A DNA stretch of 64,000 nt from an uncultured Pelagibacteraceae bacterium (GCA_902557935.1 CACECJ010000001.1:1-64000); one strand, 5' to 3'; counted from the stretch's first letter, positions 38,158-48,108 are shown. Notes: generated by a model not told the origin, from the letters alone. Numbers and translations are program-made.

Positions 38158-38826
38158 ATGTTTTCATCAGATCTAGGAAATAAGTTAGACAAATACCACT
38201 TACTCAAACACCCATTTTATCAAATTTACTGGAATGAAGGTAAATTGAATAGGGAAATCATTAAAGATTATGCTGAACAATATTACCAGCACGTTAAAGC
38301 GTTTCCAAGATACATAAGTGCAACTCACTCTATTTGTGAAGACATAGAGAAAAGAAGAATTCTTCTAGAAAATTTACAAGATGAGGAAAACAAAGATGGT
38401 GATCACCCGAAACTTTGGAAAAATTTTGCAAAAGCTTTAGGAGCTGATGACAAAAAAATAGAAAACGCAAAACTTGATTGGTTTACACAAGATATGATTG
38501 ATAATTTTTTCGCTCAAGCGAGAAAATCTTACGCTGAAGGTTTAGCATCATTATATACTTATGAAAGACAAATTCCTGAAATAGCGGAGACTAAAATCCA
38601 AGGTTTAAAAAAATTTTACGGAGTAAACTCAAAAGAAGGATTAGAATTTTTTGAAGCACATAAATCTGCTGACGTTATTCATAGGGCAGAATGTGAAAAA
38701 CTTTTGGATGGACTTTCTAAAGAAGAACAAAAAAAGGCCGAAAATGCTTCATTGTTAACTGCTAGATATCTATGGAATTTCCTAAGCGGAATGGTTTCTA
38801 AGCACAAACTACAGCAGGCAGCATAG
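38158..38826 (+). CDS. CADD/PqqC-like helical (TenA-like) protein, putative folate-related
   Basis: 222 aa; LLKHPFYQIYWNEGKL...YYQHVKAFPRYIS...LLENLQDEENKDGDHPKLW...FFEAHKSADVIHRAE. Confidence 0.82.
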   Translation: MFSSDLGNKLDKYHLLKHPFYQIYWNEGKLNREIIKDYAEQYYQHVKAFPRYISATHSICEDIEKRRILLENLQDEENKDGDHPKLWKNFAKALGADDKKIENAKLDWFTQDMIDNFFAQARKSYAEGLASLYTYERQIPEIAETKIQGLKKFYGVNSKEGLEFFEAHKSADVIHRAECEKLLDGLSKEEQKKAENASLLTARYLWNFLSGMVSKHKLQQAA

Positions 38827-38880
38827 TTAGAAAAGTCAAGATTGACAATTTAGTTCAAGAGGCATACCTATGAACTATAA

Positions 38881-39969
38881 ATGGAAATATATCTTCCTAT
38901 AGTTCAAGTTCACATAGATATAATCACAATTTTATTTATTAGTTTCGCAGTCGGAGTTCTTTCAGGTTTATTTGGTGTCGGCGGAGGGTTTTTAATGACA
39001 CCTTTTTTAATATTTTTAGGGATACCACCAGTCTATGCAGTTCCAAATGAAATAAATAATATATTAGCAACTTCAGTATCTGGATCAATGACTCACTGGT
39101 TTAAAAATACTTTAGATTATAAAATGGGACTAATGATAATTATTGGAGGAGTTGCGGGAACTATTTTAGGGATTATTTCGTTTACTTTTTTTAAAGAAAC
39201 TGGGAAGTTAAGTTTGATTATTTCATTATCATATATGTATCTTCTTGCGATTATCGGCACATTGATGCTCATTGAGGGCGCTAAAGAAATTGACAGGGCT
39301 AGAAAAAAATTAATTTTAAAACAAAAATTACACACACACTATTGGATACACGGCTTGCCGTTAAAACTTCGATTCCCGAAATCAAGACTTTACGAAAGTG
39401 CTTTCACGCCAATCTTACTCGGTGTTATAGTCGGATTTGTTGCGGCGTTAATTGGGGTGGGGGGAGCTTTTTTAATGGTACCTGCAATGATTTATTTAAT
39501 AGGTATGCCAGTAAAATTTATACCTGGAACATCTTTATTTGTTACAGTTTTTATAAGTGCACTAGTAACTATATTACACGCATTTAATTACGGCTCTATA
39601 GATTTGATTTTAGTAATTATTTTAGTGATAGGATCTATAATTGGGGTACAGGTTGGTCAGAAAGTTGGACAATATTTAGATAGCTCACATTTAAAAACTT
39701 TATTTGCAATGTTGTTATGCACAGTTGCTATAGCAATTGCATATGATACATTTTTTTATGAGGGAGCAAAGCAATTAAAAAACGCTGAAATAGTTAACTT
39801 TGAGAACCTTAACTTATTTTCTAAATTTATCTCAAAGTTATCTGAAAATAATCCACTTCTTTACGGATCTATGGCAATACTTTTAGCTATCTTATTAGGA
39901 ATAATAGGTGCGGGCGGTAGACAATTATTGAGTAAATATAAACACGTTTTCTTAATTAAAAAAAATTAG
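38881..39969 (+). CDS. TauE/SafE sulfite exporter family protein
   Basis: 362 aa; GVLSGLFGVGGGFLMTPFLIFLGIPP and GFVAALIGVGGAFLMVPAMIYLIGMP repeats. Confidence 0.93.
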   Translation: MEIYLPIVQVHIDIITILFISFAVGVLSGLFGVGGGFLMTPFLIFLGIPPVYAVPNEINNILATSVSGSMTHWFKNTLDYKMGLMIIIGGVAGTILGIISFTFFKETGKLSLIISLSYMYLLAIIGTLMLIEGAKEIDRARKKLILKQKLHTHYWIHGLPLKLRFPKSRLYESAFTPILLGVIVGFVAALIGVGGAFLMVPAMIYLIGMPVKFIPGTSLFVTVFISALVTILHAFNYGSIDLILVIILVIGSIIGVQVGQKVGQYLDSSHLKTLFAMLLCTVAIAIAYDTFFYEGAKQLKNAEIVNFENLNLFSKFISKLSENNPLLYGSMAILLAILLGIIGAGGRQLLSKYKHVFLIKKN

Positions 39970-40715
39970 ATTAAAGCTCTAATTAATCCAAAAATTGAGA
40001 CTAAAATTAAAAAGTAAAGCACATACTTTTTATAATTTTCTTTTGAGCTTCCAGTAAATAATTTTGTGCCAATTGAAACACCAAAGGGAACAATTAAAAT
40101 AAGAGGTAAAGTTCTATAAATTACTGTATAATTTAATATATCATTAAAGTAAGCCAGAATTAATGCATATAAATCAGTGAAAAAAAATAAAGCAGCTAAC
40201 GATGCCCTAATTACTGCTGGTTCAGCTGCAATTATCAAAAAATACAATGCAATAGGTAATCCAGCTAAAGTTCCAAATCCATTTACTGTTCCAGCAGTTG
40301 CTCCGACAAAAAATTTGGAAATATTGTGATTTAATTTTTTGTTTTTATATCCCCGTAATAATAAAAAAGCAAAAATAAGAACTGTTATCGAAATTATTAA
40401 ATGTGTTACTCTTGGCTCCAATATAGAAAGAAGGTGCACACCAAAAGGAGTTCCAATTGATACCCCCACAAGTAAATAAAAAACGAATTTCCAATTAATT
40501 TTTTTCCATATACTTGGGATCATAAAAAAACTTGCAATTATTTCTAACAATAAGATTATTGGTACAATTTCTTTTGGTGGTAAAATAAAAGATAACAATG
40601 AAACACTTGATGCAGAAAAACCAAAGCCGCTAAAACCTCTAACAGTCGATGCAAAAAGTATAATTCCACAAAAAAATAAGAACTCTAAAAATGATAAATC
40701 TATTGTTGTTAACAT
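39966..40715 (-). CDS. TauE/SafE family protein
   Basis: 249 aa; RGFSGFGFSASSVSLLSFILPP; GTVNGFGTLAGLPIALYFL. Confidence 0.88.
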   Translation of the reverse strand: MLTTIDLSFLEFLFFCGIILFASTVRGFSGFGFSASSVSLLSFILPPKEIVPIILLLEIIASFFMIPSIWKKINWKFVFYLLVGVSIGTPFGVHLLSILEPRVTHLIISITVLIFAFLLLRGYKNKKLNHNISKFFVGATAGTVNGFGTLAGLPIALYFLIIAAEPAVIRASLAALFFFTDLYALILAYFNDILNYTVIYRTLPLILIVPFGVSIGTKLFTGSSKENYKKYVLYFLILVSIFGLIRALI

Positions 40716-40719
40716 ATAA

Positions 40720-41508
40720 TTAATTTAAAATTGTCATTGGATCTAATTTTATTTCGAACCAATTTAAGCGAATATCCAGATGGGGTCCTGTAGCTCTTCC
40801 ACTTTGACCAAGAGTGCCAACGATCTGTCCTTTTTTAACTTTTTGTCCTTTTTGAACATTTATATCTTTCATGTGCATGTACAAGGTACTTATTCCATGA
40901 CCATGATCAAAAATAACAGTTCCTCCAGTGAAATACATATCTTTTTCTACTAACGTAACCACTCCATCCATCATTGATTTTACAGGAGTACCTTCAGGTG
41001 CGTGAAAATCAATTCCATAATGAGGTCTTCTTGGTTTTCCATTAAGAATTCTCTGACTACCGTAAACACCCGTGATGATATATTTATCTATGGGGTAAAC
41101 AAATTTATCTTTGAAAAAAATTAGATTACTATTTATTGCTCTAGCATCTCCAATTAATTTATTATCCTTTTTAATCCTTTCATAAACCTCTGGCGGCGGA
41201 GTGACTTGTTTCGGTGGAAGACCATCAATTCTTTGAATTTTATACTCTCTTTTAAAGACTTGCTTTTCAATTAATTTTGTTTCTTTTTTATCTTGTATTT
41301 TTATTATTACGTTATTTCTTCTATCTCTATCTAACCCAAAAGCAAAAAATCCATCTTTTGAGACTCTTATTTTTCTATTATCTATGAACACTTTTGATTT
41401 CGGATCTGTTTTACCAAGTATAAAAGAACCTTGCTTAAAATCTCCCTGAAACTCAACAGCGTGAGAAATATTAAATATAATTAAAAAAAATAATGCGTAT
41501 CTAATCAT
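40720..41508 (-). CDS. M23 family metallopeptidase
   Basis: RPHYGIDFHAPEGTPVKSMMDGVV...HGHGISTLYMHMKDINVQKGQKVKKGQIVGTLGQSGRATGPHLD. Confidence 0.95.
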   Translation of the reverse strand: MIRYALFFLIIFNISHAVEFQGDFKQGSFILGKTDPKSKVFIDNRKIRVSKDGFFAFGLDRDRRNNVIIKIQDKKETKLIEKQVFKREYKIQRIDGLPPKQVTPPPEVYERIKKDNKLIGDARAINSNLIFFKDKFVYPIDKYIITGVYGSQRILNGKPRRPHYGIDFHAPEGTPVKSMMDGVVTLVEKDMYFTGGTVIFDHGHGISTLYMHMKDINVQKGQKVKKGQIVGTLGQSGRATGPHLDIRLNWFEIKLDPMTILN

Positions 41509-42077
41509 AATAAAATTTTAAGATCTTCGTAAATTAACTGAAATGAAACTATTAAAATTGCCAATAAACCTACCCAACTTATCCAAGAATATTTTTTTAT
41601 GAGTTTTGCAGTATAATTAGCTGCAAAAGCCATTAATAATATTGATAGCCCTAAGCCAAAAGCAAGAAGAGCATAATGATTTCCAGCTGCTCCAGCTACA
41701 CCTAAAACGTTGTCTAAACTCATCGTTACGTCTGCAAGAATTACTGTAAAAATTGCTTTTTTAAGATTTGACTTGTCAACTTCAATATTTTTTTCTTCAA
41801 TTTTATTCTGAATTACATTTCTGTAAAGTTTGTAGCAGATATAAAGTAATAAAATTCCACCAATTAATCTTAAACCTGAGATTTGCAATAAATATGCTGT
41901 AATAAAAGTAAAAAGAATTCTCAAAACAACAGCTCCACCAATGCCCCAGAAAATTATTCTCTTTCTATTTGAATCTTCGAATTTTGAGGCAACCATACCA
42001 ATTATAATTGCGTTATCTCCTGCTAAGACTAAGTCTATAAGGATTATTTCGATTAATATAATTAGTTGCTCTGTCAT
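41505..42077 (-). CDS. TerC family membrane protein
   Basis: ILIDLVLAGDNAIIIGMVAS...ILADVTMSLDNVLGVAGAAG. Confidence 0.92.
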   Translation of the reverse strand: MTEQLIILIEIILIDLVLAGDNAIIIGMVASKFEDSNRKRIIFWGIGGAVVLRILFTFITAYLLQISGLRLIGGILLLYICYKLYRNVIQNKIEEKNIEVDKSNLKKAIFTVILADVTMSLDNVLGVAGAAGNHYALLAFGLGLSILLMAFAANYTAKLIKKYSWISWVGLLAILIVSFQLIYEDLKILL

Positions 42078-42101
42078 AATGAAATTTATATTCTATAAAT
42101 A

Positions 42102-42860
42102 ATGAACTATAAAAATATTAAAGTAGAAAAGCGAGAAAATTACGCAATTATTGAAATTGCTAACAATAAAAATAATAGTTTGGATCAAAAAACCCTAAAT
42201 GAAATTGGTGATGCAACCAAAAATTTGAATAAATCAAAAGAGATTAAATGCATTGGTTTATTTGGAGGTCCAAAGTTTTTTTCGCCTGGAGCCGATATCA
42301 AAGAACTTGAAAAACTTGACTCAAAAAAAGCAAAAAAACAAAAACTTTTTTCTAAAATTGATGATTTACAAAAAATCGATATTCCAATTATCTCATTCGT
42401 CGAGGGATATGCTTTGGGTGGAGGCTTTGAATTGGTTCTTTCTAGCGATATAATTATTGCTAGTTCCGAAGCGAAATTTGGTTTGCCTGAAATCAATTTA
42501 GGATTAATTCCGGGTATTGGTGGTACACAAAAAACAAAAAAATTTACTTCAAATCAAAATGTAAAATATTTAGCAATGTCAGGAGAAATTATTGATGCTG
42601 AAACTGCAATGAAGTATGGGATTGTTTCAAAAATTATTCCTAAAGAAAATTTTAAAGAATTTACTTTAAACTTTTTAGATAAAATTTCATCAAAGCCAAA
42701 AAAGTCACTTAAAATTATTAAAAATTTAGTTAACTCAGAAGAAAATTTAAAAAAATCACTTAAAAAGGAAAGACAAGAGTTTTACAAATTACTTGATAGT
42801 GAAAATAAAAAAATTGGAATAAAAAGTTTTCTTAATAAAACAAAGCCTAATTGGAAATAA
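42102..42860 (+). CDS. Enoyl-CoA hydratase/isomerase family
   Basis: FFSPGADIKELE; SFVEGYALGGGFELVLSSDIIIASSEAKFGLPEINLGLIPGIGGTQ. Confidence 0.93.
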   Translation: MNYKNIKVEKRENYAIIEIANNKNNSLDQKTLNEIGDATKNLNKSKEIKCIGLFGGPKFFSPGADIKELEKLDSKKAKKQKLFSKIDDLQKIDIPIISFVEGYALGGGFELVLSSDIIIASSEAKFGLPEINLGLIPGIGGTQKTKKFTSNQNVKYLAMSGEIIDAETAMKYGIVSKIIPKENFKEFTLNFLDKISSKPKKSLKIIKNLVNSEENLKKSLKKERQEFYKLLDSENKKIGIKSFLNKTKPNWK

Positions 42861-42946
42861 ATCATCTTCAAGTTGTAGACAATTTGCATACCTGTAATTA
42901 AATTTTAACATAGTTAAACTATTCTAAATTTAGTTAAAATTTACTT

Positions 42947-43330
42947 ATGAAATCTAAATTTATTTTAATTGCAACTCTGTTATTTATGGGCTCAGCGATA
43001 GCCGCGGGACATATAACAAAAGCTCAAAAAGAAAAAACAATAGAGTGTTTAGGACACTATAGCGCTACAGCAGTCTTGCCTGCAGAAACTATTGAAGTTA
43101 AAAATATGGAATTAGCTTTAGCTTCGGTAAAAGTAATAAGGGAGTATCTTGCATCTGAAGGCGTAAAAGATGATGAAATGAATAAAGGTATGAATATTTA
43201 TGTAGATAAAGTTTACGGTAAGCCTTTTAATAAATCTAAAAATACTGAGTGTAATAAATTTATATATAAGCAAATTAAAGGTTCAGAGGAAAAAATTGAG
43301 AAACTATCCAGAACAATTTATGCAGGATAG
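42947..43330 (+). CDS. Secreted hypothetical protein
   Basis: 127 aa with N-terminal signal peptide (LFMGSAIAAG). Confidence 0.65.
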   Translation: MKSKFILIATLLFMGSAIAAGHITKAQKEKTIECLGHYSATAVLPAETIEVKNMELALASVKVIREYLASEGVKDDEMNKGMNIYVDKVYGKPFNKSKNTECNKFIYKQIKGSEEKIEKLSRTIYAG

Positions 43331-43332
43331 AC

Positions 43333-43620
43333 ATGAGTGGATACGTGATAGCTAATATAGACGTTAAAAATCCTGAAGGTTATAAGGAATACGTTGGTAA
43401 GGTGTTACCGACTGTTCAAAAATTCGGAGGTGAATACCTAGTACGTGCCGGCGAGTACAAAGTTATAGATGGTGAGTGGAAATACCCTAGAACAGTAGTA
43501 ATTAAATTTCCAACTTATGAAAAAGCTTTAGAGTGGTATGACTCTGAGGAATATAAACCGGTAAAACCAATTCGATTAGCAAATTCAGTTGCCAATGGAA
43601 TAATAATTAAAGGAATTTAA
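43333..43620 (+). CDS. DUF1330 family protein (dimeric alpha/beta barrel)
   Basis: 95 aa; YVIANIDVKNPEGYKEYVGKVLPTVQKFGGEYLVRAGE...YEKALEWYDSEEYKPVKPIRLANS. Confidence 0.93.
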   Translation: MSGYVIANIDVKNPEGYKEYVGKVLPTVQKFGGEYLVRAGEYKVIDGEWKYPRTVVIKFPTYEKALEWYDSEEYKPVKPIRLANSVANGIIIKGI

Positions 43621-43635
43621 ATAAAAGGAAAAAAA

Positions 43636-43926
43636 ATGGAAAAAGAAATGTTAGTACATCTTAAATTCAAAGAGGGCAAATTAGAAACTTTTACTAGCTG
43701 GATGCAATCAGATGAAGGTATGGGCGTTAGAAAGAGTGTTGCTTACCCAGAAAAAACCGTCGGGGCTATGATTCCTGATAAAAGCGGAATGTTATTTAAA
43801 GTTAATGTTCATAACGAAGCTGGGATGAAAGAATTTGTAACTGGGAACAATCCTACAGCTAAAGCGATTTATGAAGAATGTGTAGATAGTGCTCAGTTAT
43901 ATGAGCTATCAAAAATAAATCTATAA
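43636..43926 (+). CDS. Small hypothetical protein, DABB-like fold suspected
   Basis: 96 aa; good RBS (AAAGGAAAAAAA); MLVHLKFKEGKLETFTSWM. Confidence 0.65.
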   Translation: MEKEMLVHLKFKEGKLETFTSWMQSDEGMGVRKSVAYPEKTVGAMIPDKSGMLFKVNVHNEAGMKEFVTGNNPTAKAIYEECVDSAQLYELSKINL

Positions 43927-43936
43927 AGGAGGAAAA

Positions 43937-44224
43937 ATGAAAAACTATATGGTAACGCATACTTTTAAGTCTGCCGAAATGAAGAAAAAATTTACTGATA
44001 CAGTGGCTTCTATGAAGATGGAAGATATTGTTAAGAGCATGAAAAGTGCCAATGCAGCTTGTCAAATGACTTGGAACACGCCAGGAGATACAATGGAAAT
44101 GTATTGTTGGTGGAAAGGTAAAGATGAGCAAGCAATTATTAATCAACTAGGTCAAATGAATGATTTTTTCACTCCTCATAAGTTTGTTGAGTGCACAGAT
44201 CAAGTCATGGACTATAACGCATAG
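43937..44224 (+). CDS. Small hypothetical protein, DABB-like fold suspected
   Basis: 95 aa; RBS AAAGGAGGAAAA; MKNYMVTHTFKSAEMKKKFTDTV. Confidence 0.65.
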   Translation: MKNYMVTHTFKSAEMKKKFTDTVASMKMEDIVKSMKSANAACQMTWNTPGDTMEMYCWWKGKDEQAIINQLGQMNDFFTPHKFVECTDQVMDYNA

Positions 44225-44231
44225 GATATAT

Positions 44232-44648
44232 ATGATCGATAAATTTGGAAACGCATTTTATTTAATAATTTTCTTAGCACATTTTATTATAGTTGGTAGC
44301 TACGCTTACCAATTAGTCTTTGATACTAAAAAATTTCTAAAGGGTAGAGGAGTTGATAAAACTGCTACCTTGATTACGAGATTTGCAGGCTCATTCATGA
44401 TCGCTACTGTTCTAATGGCAATATATATCGCTTTTATAAGACCAGGTGGTGTTGAGGCTACTTGGGCCTTCTTTAACTTAGTTTTTATAATGAATGTTTC
44501 GATATTAGTTGTAAATTTTTATACATTAAAAATTGATAAAACAGGTCTAACTAAAAAAACTAGAAACGATGGAATATATGCTCCACTAGTTTTAGTTATT
44601 ATCAGCGCTATTCTTTGTTACGGTTTAGCAGATAAAATTTACGTTTGA
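44232..44648 (+). CDS. Small integral membrane protein (138 aa)
   Basis: Start trimmed to MIDKFGNAFYLIIFLAHF; about 4 TM segments. Confidence 0.7.
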   Translation: MIDKFGNAFYLIIFLAHFIIVGSYAYQLVFDTKKFLKGRGVDKTATLITRFAGSFMIATVLMAIYIAFIRPGGVEATWAFFNLVFIMNVSILVVNFYTLKIDKTGLTKKTRNDGIYAPLVLVIISAILCYGLADKIYV

Positions 44649-44950
44649 GGAGTAAGATGGTGAAGTTTATGAATATTGTTAGATGCAAAGTGAAATCATC
44701 TAGCAGAGAAGAATATTTAAAAAAAATAGATGAGATGCCAAAGTTCGATGGGCAGATTTCAGCAAAGTACGTTGAAACGAAACCTAACGAATTTTTTATG
44801 ATTGGCGAATGGAATTCTGAAGATGATATTGCTAAAGCAAGACCAAAAATGATTGCATTCTTGGACACACTTCGGCACACTTTAGAAGAGCTGTCATCAG
44901 ATTTAGGAGTAACAGACCCTCATTCTGGTACAGTTGTAATCGAGAAATAG
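44645..44950 (+). CDS. Small ABM/antibiotic-monooxygenase-like protein
   Basis: 101 aa; FMNIVRCKVKSSSREEYLKKIDEMPKFDG...FFMIGEWNSEDDIAKARPKMIAFLDTLR. Confidence 0.7.
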   Translation: MRSKMVKFMNIVRCKVKSSSREEYLKKIDEMPKFDGQISAKYVETKPNEFFMIGEWNSEDDIAKARPKMIAFLDTLRHTLEELSSDLGVTDPHSGTVVIEK

Positions 44951-44963
44951 GAAAGGGGTAACA

Positions 44964-45287
44964 ATGGCAAAATTTTATACACTTGGATGTTACACAGCTA
45001 AAGGTCTTGGAGGGTTTGTAAGCAATCCGTCTACAGACAGAAAAGCTGCAACATCTGCACTTGCTGCTTCTGTGGGAGCTAAAGTAACTCAATACTCAGG
45101 CCTAAGAGGAAAATATGATTTTATGGCAGTAATTGAAGGAACTTTTGAACAAGCTGCTGCAGCTGCAATGGTTGCTGTTTCTAGTGGAGCTGTCTCGGAT
45201 TTTACAATTTTAGAAGATGTAAATCTAAATGAGATAGCCAAAACTGCTCAGAAAATGGCTTCATCTTACAAAGAACCAGGAAAATAA
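44964..45287 (+). CDS. GYD domain-like protein
   Basis: 107 aa; FYTLGCYTAKGLGGF...ASVGAKVTQYSGLRGKYDFMAVIEG. Confidence 0.8.
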   Translation: MAKFYTLGCYTAKGLGGFVSNPSTDRKAATSALAASVGAKVTQYSGLRGKYDFMAVIEGTFEQAAAAAMVAVSSGAVSDFTILEDVNLNEIAKTAQKMASSYKEPGK

Positions 45288-45324
45288 AGTATTTATTTTT
45301 ATCAAACATAGGTTAAGAAAACCT

Positions 45325-46032
45325 ATGTTTGATAGTTTTTTTAAAAAAACTCATATTTTACAAAATATCTATTTAAAAAATAAATATTTCATCAAAAAAA
45401 AATCTTATGCAATGGACGGAGAAGATATAGCTGTTGAATTATTTAATAAAAAGGAAAACCAAGGTTTATATGTTGATATTGGGGCTCATCATCCAATACA
45501 AAGAAATAATACTCATCTCTTATTTAAAAAAGGATGGGAAGGAATAAACATTGATGTTAATGAATTTTCTATTGATCTATTTAATTATTTAAGACCAAAT
45601 GATTTGAATTTACAGCTTGCAATTTCTGACATGGAAGGGGAAATCTCTTTTTTTTATCAAAAAGATTTTAGTCAACTTAATACAACTGATAAAAAAATTG
45701 CAAAAGAGAATTTTCAGGGAAATTTTCAGGAGAAAAAAGTAAAATGTCAAACAATCCAAAATATTTTAGACAACTCTAAATATAAGAATAAAAAGATTGA
45801 TTTTTTGAACATTGATATTGAGGGAGCCGAGATGAAAGTTTTAAATACATTAAATTTTAAAATATATGATCCGTCATTAATTTGTATTGAAATATTAGGT
45901 TATAGGGATCTAAATTCAGAGCAAAGAGAAAGAGAAATAAAAAATAACAAAATTTATAAATTTTTAGTAAATCAAGGATATAAAAAGGTATGGTCAGGCT
46001 CTAGTTATTGCAGTCATTTATTTACTAAATGA
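45325..46032 (+). CDS. FkbM family methyltransferase
   Basis: GLYVDIGAHHPIQRNNTHLLFKKGWEGINIDVN; IDFLNIDIEGAEMKVL. Confidence 0.92.
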   Translation: MFDSFFKKTHILQNIYLKNKYFIKKKSYAMDGEDIAVELFNKKENQGLYVDIGAHHPIQRNNTHLLFKKGWEGINIDVNEFSIDLFNYLRPNDLNLQLAISDMEGEISFFYQKDFSQLNTTDKKIAKENFQGNFQEKKVKCQTIQNILDNSKYKNKKIDFLNIDIEGAEMKVLNTLNFKIYDPSLICIEILGYRDLNSEQREREIKNNKIYKFLVNQGYKKVWSGSSYCSHLFTK

Positions 46033-46725
46033 AATACATTTCAAAGTATCTTTAAATCTAATCGTTTTATTATATTTTAATTTAATTTCATTAAGACCTA
46101 TATTTATGTCTTTCTCTTTTAAATCAAGTAAACATGAAATGTATCTTAATTTTATCATCTTTACATATTTTTTTTTTGAGATGTTTACTTTAAAATTGAA
46201 ATAAGATTCTTTTGTTTTTTTCAAACTTTTTTTTATTATCTTAAATAATTTTTCATCTTTCTTAAGGCTAATATCGAGTTTTTGTCTCATCTTTTTAAAG
46301 CAGGGTATTTTATTATTTTTTGTTTTTAGTGAAAAAATTAATATTTTACCTTTATTATTTAAACTTTTTTTTGCAAGATTTAGAAGACGATATAAATCCG
46401 ATTTTGAAAAAAAATGAATAGTTTGTTTGATTAAAATAAGATCATATTTTTCTACCTTCCTTAAATATTTTAAGGCACCAATTTTCTTAAATGTAATATT
46501 ATTTTTAACATCCTTATTTGCAACAATATCAATCCCTATGGGTTTATTTCTAAATTTATATTTCTTTTGAAGGGCACTAATAATATTTGCTCTTCCACAT
46601 CCAATGTCCAATATTTTTGAATTTTTATTTAAATTAATTTTTCTTTTAAGAAATCTATTAAATTGAGAGATATATGATTTAGATGATAACCAGGTTTTAT
46701 TATCCCAATTTTTTAATTTTCTCAT
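46018..46725 (-). CDS. Class I SAM-dependent methyltransferase
   Basis: NSKILDIGCGRANIISALQKK; DLILIKQTIHFF. Confidence 0.82.
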   Translation of the reverse strand: MRKLKNWDNKTWLSSKSYISQFNRFLKRKINLNKNSKILDIGCGRANIISALQKKYKFRNKPIGIDIVANKDVKNNITFKKIGALKYLRKVEKYDLILIKQTIHFFSKSDLYRLLNLAKKSLNNKGKILIFSLKTKNNKIPCFKKMRQKLDISLKKDEKLFKIIKKSLKKTKESYFNFKVNISKKKYVKMIKLRYISCLLDLKEKDINIGLNEIKLKYNKTIRFKDTLKCISFSK

Positions 46726-46770
46726 AATATTTAGATAGCATTCAAAAAATTACTTTGCTATAATTTAATA

Positions 46771-48108
46771 GTGAGTACAGCTTTTCAAACAAAAATACCT
46801 AATTCTTTAAATGAGCATTGGATGCCGTTTTCGTCTAATAAAGATTTTAAAAAAAACCCTCGTATCATAGTAAAAGCTGAGGGTATTCATCTTCATACTC
46901 ATGATGGGAAAACTTTAATTGATGGCAGTTCTGGATTATATTGCAATCCACTTGGCCATGGTCGTAAGGAAATTATAGAAGCAATTAAAAATCAGCTAGA
47001 AAATTTAGATTACACAATGCCTTTTCAACAGGGTTATGGTGGATCGTTTGAATTAGCAACGATGATAGCTCAAAAAACCCCAGAGGATTTGAACAGAATT
47101 TTTTATACAATTTGTGGATCTACCGCAGTAGAGACAGCAATCAAAATCGCAGTAGCTTACTTTAGATCAATCGGTCAAATTAATAGATTTAAGTTTGTTG
47201 GTAGAGAGAGAGGTTATCACGGAATGAACATCGGAGCTTTGACAGTAGGTGGTATTCCAAATAATTCGAAAGAATTTAAAAATATTTTAATGCCGGGCGT
47301 AGAGCATATGAGACACACTTTTTTACCTGAACATAAGTTTGTTAAAGGGCAACCTAATACAGGATCTGAACTAGCAGATGATTTAGAAGTTATTGCTAAA
47401 AAATTAGGCGGTGAAAATATAGCTGCATGTATTGTTGAACCTATTGCAGGTTCTACTGGTACTTTAATCCCCCCTAAAGATTATTTACAAAAGTTAAGAA
47501 AAATTTGTGATAAGCACGGAATACTTTTAATATTTGATGAAGTGGTAACAGGCTGGGGAAGAACAGGTTCAGCCTTTGCTGCTCAAGAATTTGGCGTGAC
47601 TCCAGATATTATTACTATGGCTAAAGCTACAACAAATGGTATTGTTCCAATGGGTGTAGTTGCTGTTAGGGAAAAAATTTACGAATCTGTGGTGAACGCC
47701 TCCCCTGATGGGGCGGTAGAATTGTTCCATGGATACACTTATTCAGGAATTCCAGTAGCAGTTTCTGCTGCAATAGCAGTCCAAAAAATTTTTGAAAAAG
47801 AGGATATTTTTAATAGAGTTAAACAATTATCAAAATATTTTGAGGAGGGTCTTCACTCATTAAAAGATTTAAGTTGCGTAGAGAGTATTAGAAATTATGG
47901 ATTATTAGGAGGTATAGATATTTCTATGAGGGATAAACCAGGCAAGGCGGGATTTAATGTATATAAAAAATGTTATGACACTGGTGTAAATATAAAACCA
48001 ACTGGAGATGCTTTAATAATTGCGCCTCCATTTGTTTGTGAAAAAAAACATATAGATGAAATAATTGAAAAAATGAGAACTGGAATTTCAAATCATTTAA
48101 AATCCTGA
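46771..48108 (+). CDS. Class III aminotransferase (omega-amino acid/aspartate aminotransferase family)
   Basis: HWMPFSSNKDFKKNPRI; LLIFDEVVTGWGRTGSAFAAQEFGVTPDIITMAKATTNG; GTG start. Confidence 0.93.
   Translation: MSTAFQTKIPNSLNEHWMPFSSNKDFKKNPRIIVKAEGIHLHTHDGKTLIDGSSGLYCNPLGHGRKEIIEAIKNQLENLDYTMPFQQGYGGSFELATMIAQKTPEDLNRIFYTICGSTAVETAIKIAVAYFRSIGQINRFKFVGRERGYHGMNIGALTVGGIPNNSKEFKNILMPGVEHMRHTFLPEHKFVKGQPNTGSELADDLEVIAKKLGGENIAACIVEPIAGSTGTLIPPKDYLQKLRKICDKHGILLIFDEVVTGWGRTGSAFAAQEFGVTPDIITMAKATTNGIVPMGVVAVREKIYESVVNASPDGAVELFHGYTYSGIPVAVSAAIAVQKIFEKEDIFNRVKQLSKYFEEGLHSLKDLSCVESIRNYGLLGGIDISMRDKPGKAGFNVYKKCYDTGVNIKPTGDALIIAPPFVCEKKHIDEIIEKMRTGISNHLKS

Noticed and set aside
39342-39587. 81 aa out-of-frame ORF within TauE/SafE
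   Set aside because: Alternative frame of a well-supported gene.
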